From positions 1 through 64,000 of the forward strand of contig NZ_CALMPA010000039.1 of assembly GCF_937871615.1 (NCBI RefSeq): 64,000 nucleotides of DNA, written 5' to 3'. Both the position numbers and the translations under genes were made by a program. This document shows, in pieces, positions 57,688 to 64,000 of this stretch. Source of the DNA: an uncultured Sphingomonas sp. Lineage in GTDB: Bacteria > Pseudomonadota > Alphaproteobacteria > Sphingomonadales > Sphingomonadaceae. The stretch's first letter is position 1, and the number at the start of each line of letters is the position of its first letter. The notes beneath the pieces were generated by a model. It did no database searches, had not been told where the DNA came from, and saw only the letters and a list, made by a program, of their open reading frames with translations.

Positions 57688-59289
57688 ATGCGACATCTGT
57701 TGCTCGCGGCGGCGGCGGTCATCACCGTGCCGTTTCAGGCTCTCGCCCAGGATCAGGCGGCTACCGCGCGAATCATCGACGAGGGCATGAGCCATTCGCA
57801 GGTGATGCTAACCGCGCAGCATCTGACCGACGTGATCGGCCCGCGCCTCACCAATTCACCCGCGATCCGCAAGGCGGAGGAATGGACGCAGGCGAGATTT
57901 CGCGACTGGGGGCTGAAGAACGTCCACAAGGAAGGCTATCTGTTCGGGCGCGGCTGGTGGATCGAAAAATCGAGCGTGCGGATGGTGACGCCGCGCCCGA
58001 TCCAGTTGACCGCGATCCCGATCGCCTGGACGCCGCCGACCAATGGCACGTTGAGCGCGCCGATCTTCGTCGCGCCAATGAAGCGCGTGCAGGATTTCGC
58101 GCAATATAAGGGCAAGCTCGCCGGCAAGATCGTGCTGGTCTCGCAGCCCGGCACCGGATCGGAGAGCACGCGGGCGCCGTTCCGCCGCTATACCGGCGAG
58201 GAACTCGCCAAGCTCGACGAGTTCGAACAGCCGAAATTCGATCCCGATGCCGACAAGCGCACGCTGGAGCACGCCGATTTCGAGGAACAGCGCGATGCCT
58301 TCCTGAAGGCGGAGGGCGCGCTCGCCTATGCCACCATCTCCTATCGCGACGGGATGCTGCTGCACGGCGAAGGCTATATGTTCGAGGCGGGCAAATCCCC
58401 CGCCCTGCCCGGCGTGCAGATCGCGGCGGAGGATTATCGCCGGCTCGCGCGGCTGGCGAAGACCGGCGATGCCCCGACGCTCGAAATCAACAGCCTGACG
58501 CATTATGACGACAGCGACGTCAACGCCTACAATATCTTAGCGGAAATCCCCGGCACCGATCCCAAGGCGGGATATGTGATGGCCGGCGCGCATCTCGATA
58601 GCTGGGTGGCGGGTGACGGCGCGACGGACAATGCCGCCGGTTCGGCGATGATAATGGAGGCGGCGCGCATCCTCTCCACGCTCGGCGTGCGCCCGAAGCG
58701 GACGATTCGCTTCGCGCTATGGACGGGCGAGGAGCAGGCGCTGCTCGGCAGCCTTGCCTGGGTGGAAAAGAATCTCGCCACGCGCGGCGCGGCGAACGAT
58801 CCGCCGCTCACCGGCCAGCGGCGCTATTACGAATGGGGCAAGCGTTGGCCGATCAACAGGCAGCCGGGCTATGATGCGCTTGCGGCCTATTTCAATATCG
58901 ACAATGGCTCCGGCAAACTGCGCGGCATCTATGCCGAGAACAATCCGGCGGCGGGCAAGATATTCGCCGAATGGATGGCGCCGTTCCGCGCGATGGGGAT
59001 GACGCAGGTGGCGATCGCGCCGACCGACGGGACCGATCACGTGTTCATGCAGGCGGTTGGCGCGCCCGGTTTCCAGTTCATTCAGGATCCGCTCGATTAC
59101 GGCAGCCGCACGCATCATTCGTCCGCCGACACCTTCGATCACCTGAAGGCGGATGATATGCGGCAGGGCGCGACGATCCTTGCCTCCTTCCTGCTGAATG
59201 CGGCCAATGCCGAAAAGCCCTTGCCCCGGCCGCCGCTGCCGACCAAGCCGGTTGTCACCGATCCCTTTGCCTATCCGGAAAACAACTGA
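57688..59289 (+). CDS. Secreted M28 family metallopeptidase
   Basis: A 533-residue exported aminopeptidase-type hydrolase. It has a signal peptide (1-21, ending ALAQ), a PA-like inserted region (about 110-250) and the M28 catalytic domain with zinc ligands visible in MAGAHLDSWVAGDGATDNAAG, WTGEEQALLG, FNIDNGSGKLRG and TH-H-SSADTFDHL. It should cleave N-terminal residues from peptides in the periplasm. The C-terminus is Pro-rich. Its stop codon overlaps the rlmB start by one base (TGATG), so rlmB is probably cotranscribed. Confidence 0.92.
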   Translation: MRHLLLAAAAVITVPFQALAQDQAATARIIDEGMSHSQVMLTAQHLTDVIGPRLTNSPAIRKAEEWTQARFRDWGLKNVHKEGYLFGRGWWIEKSSVRMVTPRPIQLTAIPIAWTPPTNGTLSAPIFVAPMKRVQDFAQYKGKLAGKIVLVSQPGTGSESTRAPFRRYTGEELAKLDEFEQPKFDPDADKRTLEHADFEEQRDAFLKAEGALAYATISYRDGMLLHGEGYMFEAGKSPALPGVQIAAEDYRRLARLAKTGDAPTLEINSLTHYDDSDVNAYNILAEIPGTDPKAGYVMAGAHLDSWVAGDGATDNAAGSAMIMEAARILSTLGVRPKRTIRFALWTGEEQALLGSLAWVEKNLATRGAANDPPLTGQRRYYEWGKRWPINRQPGYDALAAYFNIDNGSGKLRGIYAENNPAAGKIFAEWMAPFRAMGMTQVAIAPTDGTDHVFMQAVGAPGFQFIQDPLDYGSRTHHSSADTFDHLKADDMRQGATILASFLLNAANAEKPLPRPPLPTKPVVTDPFAYPENN

Positions 59290-60035
59290 TGGCCCGTCGT
59301 GGACACCGCCCCTCCAAGCCCAGCGGAGGCCGCACGCGCTTCTGGGGGCGCCACGCCGTCATCGCGGCGCTGGCCAACCCCGAACGCGTCGTGCGCAAGA
59401 TGTGGGGCACGCGCGAGGCGCTGGCCGGTCTCGATCTCCCGTCGGACCTGCCGGTGGTCTTCGCCGATGTCGCCGATCTCGGTCGCATGGTGCCCAGCGA
59501 TGCGCCGCATCAGGGGCTGGTGGCCGAGGTCGATCCGCTGGAGGAAATCTGGCTGGGCGACCTGCTTGAACAGGGGCGCGACGATCGGCGCCCGCTAGTC
59601 GTGCTCGATCAGGTGACCGATCCGCATAATGTCGGCGCGATCATGCGCTCGGCGGCGGCATTCGATGCGCTGGGCATCATCACGCAGGATCGCCACGCGC
59701 CGCCCGAATCCGGGGTGCTGGCGCGATCCGCCTCGGGCGCGCTGGAAACCGTGCCATGGGTGCGCGTGGTGAATCTCGCCCGCGCGCTGGAGGAAATCGC
59801 GGAGGCGGGTTTCTGGCGCATCGGGCTGACCGGCCATGCCACGCTGACGCTGGGCGAGGCGATCGGCAATGAGCGGATCGCGATCGTGCTGGGCGCCGAG
59901 GGCGAAGGAATGCGCCAGAACACCGAGGCGCATTGCGATCAGCTCGCCAAGCTGCCGATCTCACCGAAGGTCGAGAGCCTGAACGTATCGAACGCCGCCG
60001 CGATCGCGCTCTATGCGGTCGCGGCGCGCGGGTAG
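59289..60035 (+). CDS. rlmB: 23S rRNA (guanosine2251-2'-O)-methyltransferase
   Basis: A 248-residue SpoU-type methyltransferase. The N-terminal part (about 20-80) has the RNA-binding substrate domain with FWGRHAVIAALANP and the SPOUT knot has VVLDQVTDPHNVGAIMRSAAAFD, VLGAEGEGMR and VESLNVSNAAAIALYAVA. It methylates the ribose of G2251 in the peptidyl-transferase loop. Start overlaps the peptidase stop. RlmB and TrmH-type enzymes are hard to tell apart by eye. Confidence 0.9.
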   Translation: MARRGHRPSKPSGGRTRFWGRHAVIAALANPERVVRKMWGTREALAGLDLPSDLPVVFADVADLGRMVPSDAPHQGLVAEVDPLEEIWLGDLLEQGRDDRRPLVVLDQVTDPHNVGAIMRSAAAFDALGIITQDRHAPPESGVLARSASGALETVPWVRVVNLARALEEIAEAGFWRIGLTGHATLTLGEAIGNERIAIVLGAEGEGMRQNTEAHCDQLAKLPISPKVESLNVSNAAAIALYAVAARG

Positions 60036-60076
60036 GAAAGCGCTGCGCCGTCACCGTGCGGGCGGCGCGCCGTGAA

Positions 60077-60095
60077 CCCCGGCGCGAAGCCGGGG
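60077..60095. repeat. Small GC-rich palindrome after rlmB
   Basis: CCCCGGC-GCGAA-GCCGGGG forms a perfect seven-base-pair stem in the 184-bp spacer after rlmB. The form is like the short intergenic palindromes scattered in sphingomonad genomes. No T-run follows, and no gene is seen in this spacer. Confidence 0.4.
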
Positions 60096-60219
60096 AAGCT
60101 ATCCTGCCACCAAGCGACGACGGCAAAGCCGCCGTCGGACGGGTCCGCTGGCGCGGCCCGCTGGCCGTGTCGGGCGATACGCTTTGCGCACCGGCGTGCG
60201 GCCCGCGCGCCTTCGCCCG

Positions 60220-60537
60220 TCAGTCTTCTTCGGCGATGCGCACCTTCAGGCCGTCAAGCTCCGCGGTGAACGGAATCTGGCACGACAGGCGCGAGTGCGC
60301 GTCGCGATCGCTTGACGAATCGAGCAGGTCGTTCTCGTCCTCGCTCATCGCCGGCAGTTTGGCCGCAAATTCCGGGTCGACATGGACGTGGCAGGTGGCG
60401 CAGCTGCAGCAGCCACCGCACAGCGCCAGGATCTCATCAATGCCGCCATCGCGGATCACCTCCATCACCGACAGACCCGCTTCGCCGTCCAGCGCGCGCT
60501 CTTCCCCATCCCGCGTTACGACGATAAGCTTCGGCAT
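60220..60537 (-). CDS. [2Fe-2S] ferredoxin (adrenodoxin/Fdx type)
   Basis: A 105-residue ferredoxin. It starts [31 protein letters not shown] and has the cluster motif C-x5-C-x2-C in [16 protein letters not shown], plus the final ligand in [20 protein letters not shown] follows the usual helix before the last ligand. It carries electrons to oxygenases or P450s, or serves cluster assembly. GGAG six bases before the ATG at 60537 favours that start over the ATG at 60540. The opposite strand is occupied by the glycosylase gene 54 bp away, divergent. Confidence 0.92.
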   Translation of the reverse strand: MPKLIVVTRDGEERALDGEAGLSVMEVIRDGGIDEILALCGGCCSCATCHVHVDPEFAAKLPAMSEDENDLLDSSSDRDAHSRLSCQIPFTAELDGLKVRIAEED

Positions 60538-60591
60538 CATGCTCTCCGTTGAAATTTCCCAGCCCCATGCCTTCCTTCGCGAGATGCCGCA

Positions 60592-61221
60592 ATGGGGCTG
60601 AGCGAGGCGCAACTTCGCGCGGGTATCGACGAATTGGGGGTGATCGAGCCCAAATTCGCGTCCGCGCTCGCCCGCGTCGGCTATCCCGCGCCCCGGATTC
60701 GCGATCGCGGCTATGCCACGCTGTTGCGCACGATCGTCGGGCAGCAGGTGAGCGTGAAGGCGGCAGACGCCGTTTGGCGCAAGCTGGAAGCGCAGATCGG
60801 CGACCCCACCGATCCGGCAATCGTCGCGCGCGCCAGTGACGAGGAACTGCGCGCCTGCGGCTTTTCGCGCCAGAAATCGGGCTATGCGCGCAGCCTCGCC
60901 GATGAAGTGCTGAGCGGGCGGCTCGATCTCGCCAACCTTCCCGCTGACGACGAGGAAGCGATCGCGAACCTGATTCGCGTGAAAGGCATCGGTCGCTGGT
61001 CGGCGGAAATCTATCTGCTGTTCGCCGAAGGGCGCCCCGATATCTGGCCGGCGGGCGATCTGGCGGTGCAGATCGAGGTGGGGCGTATCCTCGGCCACGA
61101 AACCCGCCCGAGCGAGAAACTGACCCGAGACCTCGCCGAAGCATGGCGCCCCCATCGCGGCGCGGCGGCGATCTTCACCTGGCACCATTATGGCGCGGGA
61201 GTGGATGCCGCGCCGGTGTGA
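60592..61221 (+). CDS. DNA-3-methyladenine glycosylase II (AlkA-type, HhH-GPD)
   Basis: A 209-residue base-excision glycosylase. It has [23 protein letters not shown] (the GQQ-type segment), [18 protein letters not shown], the helix-hairpin-helix [18 protein letters not shown] and the catalytic aspartate in WPAGDLAVQ. It is shorter than E. coli AlkA and lacks the Ada-like N-terminal domain, as in many bacterial single-domain members. It should remove alkylated purines. It is divergent from the ferredoxin gene. Confidence 0.92.
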   Translation: MGLSEAQLRAGIDELGVIEPKFASALARVGYPAPRIRDRGYATLLRTIVGQQVSVKAADAVWRKLEAQIGDPTDPAIVARASDEELRACGFSRQKSGYARSLADEVLSGRLDLANLPADDEEAIANLIRVKGIGRWSAEIYLLFAEGRPDIWPAGDLAVQIEVGRILGHETRPSEKLTRDLAEAWRPHRGAAAIFTWHHYGAGVDAAPV

Positions 61222-61378
61222 ATGTGGGGGAGCGGCATAACCTGACCAGGCGGCGAGGTTGGCGTGTCCGGGCGTTAGCAGGGCAGTTCGTGCCCGCGTG
61301 AATTTGCGGGGCAAACAGCCAGGATTGGGTGGGAAGCAGCCTAGCGGCTTTCGTCGAAGATAAGCGAAAACCGGCCAC

Positions 61379-61705
61379 TTATCCTGACGCCTCGACCCAT
61401 TGCCGAAAGACTCCAATGGCAGCCAGTAAGTCCAGCGGTCCGCAGGCAACGGCAAAGGTGTCGCCTTCTAGGCGCGCGACCCACCAGCTTCCGGTCCGCT
61501 GCCATTCCTCCAGATCACCGCTAGGCTCACCATGTTCCGCGCGCTCGAAGGCTCGACCTTGCATCTGCGTGTCGGCCAAGTCGATCTTCAGCGACCAGCC
61601 GGGGTTGTCGATCGTGTCGATCTTTACTCCGTAGGAGAGCTCCCAGTCGCTATCGCATTGGGCCAGATACCAGCGGCTGAGCCAGGCTAAATTGTCGTCG
61701 CTCAT
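61379..61705 (-). CDS. Imm53 family immunity protein
   Basis: A 108-residue protein whose core [20 protein letters not shown] and [19 protein letters not shown] match the Imm53 family (characteristic Trp-Tyr, Cys-Asp-x-Asp-Trp-Glu and Asn-Pro-Gly-Trp pattern). It ends [11 protein letters not shown]. Such proteins neutralise polymorphic toxins delivered by neighbouring cells. No toxin gene is beside it, so it is an orphan immunity gene. ATG at 61705 is the start; the open frame to 62020 is a shadow of the next gene. The surrounding bases look less GC-rich than the flanks. Confidence 0.75.
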   Translation of the reverse strand: MSDDNLAWLSRWYLAQCDSDWELSYGVKIDTIDNPGWSLKIDLADTQMQGRAFERAEHGEPSGDLEEWQRTGSWWVARLEGDTFAVACGPLDLLAAIGVFRQWVEASG

Positions 61706-61844
61706 ACGAGCAGCATCAACCAGCGCGGCTATGTCTGCAATCGAGAATGGCCAACCGCACCGGAAACGGCAACAACTGCGGCGCCAACGGCCTGCCCGGT
61801 GCTGGCGGCCGGTTTCGCGCCAGCGAACGGCTTGAGGTAGGTGG

Positions 61845-62093
61845 TTAGCTGCCGATCCCGTGAGGCCAAAGTACCATCGCAGCGGTGCCGATAATTCCAA
61901 GGCAGAAGGGGATTGCGAGTAGCGCGGTTGCGGCCCAGAATTTACCTGGCTCGCTTTGGCGGTTCCCCGATAGATGGAGGCCGAAATAACCGCACTCCAT
62001 AGTGCCGAAGCGAAAGCCATTGACGAGGAGCCATCCGAACAAGCCGGTGACGCAAACCATCAGCATTGGGCTGTAAACGCCTTCACTCATCAT
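61845..62093 (-). CDS. Small two-span membrane protein of unknown function
   Basis: An 82-residue protein starting at ATG 62093, with GGAGG five bases before the start. Two hydrophobic segments (about 8-28 and 56-76) flank a polar loop MECGYFGLHLSGNRQSEPGKFW. I do not recognise a family. It lies upstream of the Imm53 gene on the same strand, with a 139-bp stretch between them in which I see no convincing gene. Confidence 0.6.
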   Translation of the reverse strand: MMSEGVYSPMLMVCVTGLFGWLLVNGFRFGTMECGYFGLHLSGNRQSEPGKFWAATALLAIPFCLGIIGTAAMVLWPHGIGS

Positions 62094-62179
62094 TTCGCCC
62101 TCCGCTTCGCGCGGCAAAATGCGCCACCTTGCGAACGGCCATTATTGCGGCGCTTCCCGCCGCCGCCAGTCGCCCGCCC

Positions 62180-62599
62180 TCACCGCGCCGGTCGCCACAC
62201 CTGCGTCTGGCAGAACATCGCGACGCAGCCCTGCACGTTGAGCGAGCCATCCGCGTTGCGGACGACGATCGACTTGAATGTCTTGCCCCGGCGTGGATCG
62301 TAGATTTCGCCGCGCCAATCCTTGCCCTGATCGGTGAGGCCCAGCAGGATCGGCATTCCGAGGAACGGGCGCGTGCGGAGCGCGGGATCGGGATTCTTCA
62401 CATCCGTCGTCGGCGCTCCCGGCGTCGGCTTCACGATCGTCGCGAGCTTGCCGCACATCGCATTGTTGCACGCGACGACAGCGACGATGCCCGATCCATC
62501 GGCTGTGAAATAGCGCCCGGCGATCGGCTCCGCGGCATAGGCGCTCCATGACGAAGCGGCGAGAACCAGCGCGGCGGCGAGCGGGGGGAGGCGGTGCAT
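62180..62599 (-). CDS. DUF2147 family secreted protein
   Basis: A 139-residue exported protein with a signal peptide (1-22, ending AYAAE). The domain contains [63 protein letters not shown] and [14 protein letters not shown]. This pattern (Trp-x-Gly-x-Ile-Tyr-Asp-Pro and later cysteines) matches the DUF2147 family of small periplasmic proteins of unknown function. The open frame is much longer (to 63583) but only because the mntH antisense strand lacks stops. Divergent from mntH. Confidence 0.85.
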   Translation of the reverse strand: MHRLPPLAAALVLAASSWSAYAAEPIAGRYFTADGSGIVAVVACNNAMCGKLATIVKPTPGAPTTDVKNPDPALRTRPFLGMPILLGLTDQGKDWRGEIYDPRRGKTFKSIVVRNADGSLNVQGCVAMFCQTQVWRPAR

Positions 62600-62698
62600 C
62601 GGGCGAAGGTGCCGCCAGCGGCGGCTTTCGGCAAGCCTGTTTCCATTGATCGTGAATCGCGGTTGAACCGCATCGCACCGTCCCGCATTGAGGCCGGG

Positions 62699-64000
62699 AT
62701 GACCCGGTCCCTCATTCAGACGATGCGTTCCCTGCCGGAAAGCCATGCCACGATCCCCGTGCCGCGCGGCGCCGGTTTCTGGCGTAAATTCCTCGCCTTT
62801 GCCGGGCCGGGCTGGCTGGTCGCGGTCGGCTATATGGACCCCGGCAACTGGGCGACCGACATCGCCGGGGGATCGGCGTTCGGCTATGCCCTGCTCTCGG
62901 TCGTGCTGCTGTCGAACCTGATGGCGATCGTGCTTCAGGCGCTGGCCGCGCGGCTTGGAATTGGGGCGGGGCTCGATCTCGCGCAGGCGTGTCGCGCTTA
63001 TTATTCGCGCCGCGTGTCGATGGTGCTGTGGGTGCTGTGCGAGATCGCGATCGTCGCCTGCGATCTGGCGGAGGTGCTGGGCACGGCGATCGCGCTCCAG
63101 TTGCTGTTCGGCCTGCCGCTGGTCGCCGGCGTCTGCGTCACCGCGCTCGATGTGCTCCTGATCCTCGCGTTGCAGCGTTTCGGCTTCCGGCGGCTGGAGG
63201 CGTTTATCGCCGCGCTGCTCATCATCATCGCCGGCTGTTTCGCGCTGGAACTGATCTGGGCCGGGCCGGACTGGCGCGCGGCGGCGCGCGGGCTGGTGCC
63301 GACCGCCGAGATCGTCCGCAATCCGGCGATGCTCTATATCGCGATCGGCATCCTCGGCGCCACGGTGATGCCGCACAATCTCTACCTTCATTCCGCCGTC
63401 GTGCAGACCCGCGCCTTCGGGCCCGCCGAAGGGGAGCGGCGCGAGGCGATCCGCATGGCGACGATTGATTCCACCGTGTCGCTTGGCCTTGCATTCTTCA
63501 TCAACGCCGCGATCCTGGTGCTGGCGGCGGCGACCTTCCACGTAGCGGGGCGCACCGATGTGGCGGAGATCGAGGATGCGCACCGCCTGCTGGCGCCGAT
63601 GCTTGGCGTGGGCGCGGCGAGCACGGTGTTCGCCATCGCGCTGCTGGCGAGCGGGCAGAACTCAACCGTAACGGGCACGCTCGCCGGGCAGATCGTGATG
63701 GAGGGGTTCCTCGATCTGCGGATGCCGATGTGGCTGCGGCGGGTGGTTACGCGCGGGCTGGCGCTGGTGCCGGCGGTCGCGGTGGTGGTGGTGATGGGCG
63801 ATGGCGGCGCGACCAGGCTGCTGCTGCTCAGCCAGGTGATCCTCAGTATGCAATTGCCGTTCGCGGTCATCCCGCTGGTCGCCTTCACCGGCAGCGGCAG
63901 GGTGATGGGCGCCCACGCCGCGCCGCGCTGGCTCCGGGCGCTCGCCTGGGTGATCGCTGGCGTGATCGTGGTGCTGAACGCGATCCTGCTATGGGGTCTG
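62699..64000 (+). CDS. mntH: Nramp family divalent metal transporter, 3' end outside window
   Basis: The frame runs from ATG 62699 to the last base with no stop, 434 residues so far, close to the full length of about 440. The Nramp metal-binding motif DPGNW is in [15 protein letters not shown], and the second MPHN motif in [19 protein letters not shown]. At least ten membrane spans are visible, with the conserved [20 protein letters not shown] stretch. It should import manganese or ferrous iron with protons. The upstream 99 bp shared with DUF2147 contains no obvious Mur or MntR site. Confidence 0.93.
   Translation, partial: MTRSLIQTMRSLPESHATIPVPRGAGFWRKFLAFAGPGWLVAVGYMDPGNWATDIAGGSAFGYALLSVVLLSNLMAIVLQALAARLGIGAGLDLAQACRAYYSRRVSMVLWVLCEIAIVACDLAEVLGTAIALQLLFGLPLVAGVCVTALDVLLILALQRFGFRRLEAFIAALLIIIAGCFALELIWAGPDWRAAARGLVPTAEIVRNPAMLYIAIGILGATVMPHNLYLHSAVVQTRAFGPAEGERREAIRMATIDSTVSLGLAFFINAAILVLAAATFHVAGRTDVAEIEDAHRLLAPMLGVGAASTVFAIALLASGQNSTVTGTLAGQIVMEGFLDLRMPMWLRRVVTRGLALVPAVAVVVVMGDGGATRLLLLSQVILSMQLPFAVIPLVAFTGSGRVMGAHAAPRWLRALAWVIAGVIVVLNAILLWGL

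Noticed and set aside
53633-59289. A lasso-peptide biosynthesis or isopeptidase cluster around the TonB receptor
   Set aside because: No precursor, B-type peptidase or asparagine-synthetase-like cyclase gene is present; the M28 peptidase is not a lasso isopeptidase (which is an S9-like enzyme).
61747-61848. A 33-codon plus-strand frame rich in Gly and Asn between the membrane protein and Imm53 genes
   Set aside because: No ribosome-binding site and no recognised domain; the Imm53 gene runs on the other strand just beside it.

Overview
The window is a GC-rich, densely coded chromosomal segment of an alphaproteobacterium, most likely a sphingomonad (Sphingomonas or a close relative). The best evidence is an acyl carrier protein–serine palmitoyltransferase pair (sphingolipid synthesis), several TonB-dependent receptors, a Tad/Cpa pilus operon, and sphingomonad-type families such as DUF3297 and small secreted proteins. 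I see no prophage, CRISPR array, insertion sequence or rRNA. No gene-free stretch exceeds 300 bases.

Layout. 1-3.5 kb: the 3' end of smc, a membrane diguanylate cyclase, a DedA protein and a DJ-1/PfpI hydratase. 3.6-11.4 kb (minus strand): a long housekeeping run read proA, aqpZ, nadD, rsfS, rlmH, envC-like, ctpA, dsbB, coq7, small secreted protein, with several 4-bp overlaps. 11.5-14.7 kb: Tat-type msrB, ispH, thrB, rnhA and a 58-codon YegP-like gene. 14.8-16.8 kb (minus): a D-arginine-dehydrogenase-like flavoenzyme coupled to an alpha/beta hydrolase. 16.8-24.0 kb: the Tad operon cpaA-B-C-D-E-tadB-tadC, without the CpaF ATPase or a pilin.

24.1-32.4 kb is the most interesting region: ACP, serine palmitoyltransferase, a CHASE3 hybrid kinase, LptF and LptG, a fatty acid desaturase (minus) and a GNAT-like protein that may be the bacterial ceramide synthase. 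Sphingomonads are known for carrying glycosphingolipid in place of LPS, so an LptFG pair beside SPT suggests that synthesis and export of sphingolipids are encoded together. This is inference from context.

32.5-39.8 kb: tryptophan 2,3-dioxygenase, a cysteine-synthase-family enzyme, hisE, a HIT protein, an amino-acid permease and ligA. 40-45.5 kb: an Oar-like TonB receptor followed by a LytS/LytTR two-component pair. 45.6-53.4 kb: an ABC-F ATPase, DUF3297, a glycine-zipper secreted protein, an EVE protein, a second TonB receptor and typA. 53.6-59.3 kb: a third TonB receptor, a Tat-exported class V PLP enzyme, tRNA-Tyr (minus) and a secreted M28 peptidase, which may form an uptake-and-processing set. 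59.3-64 kb: rlmB, a [2Fe-2S] ferredoxin, an AlkA-type glycosylase, an islet with an orphan Imm53 immunity protein and a small membrane protein, a DUF2147 protein, and mntH running off the right edge.

Starts were chosen from Shine-Dalgarno matches, signal peptides and overlaps seen in the sequence. Family assignments come from recognised motifs; no database search was run.
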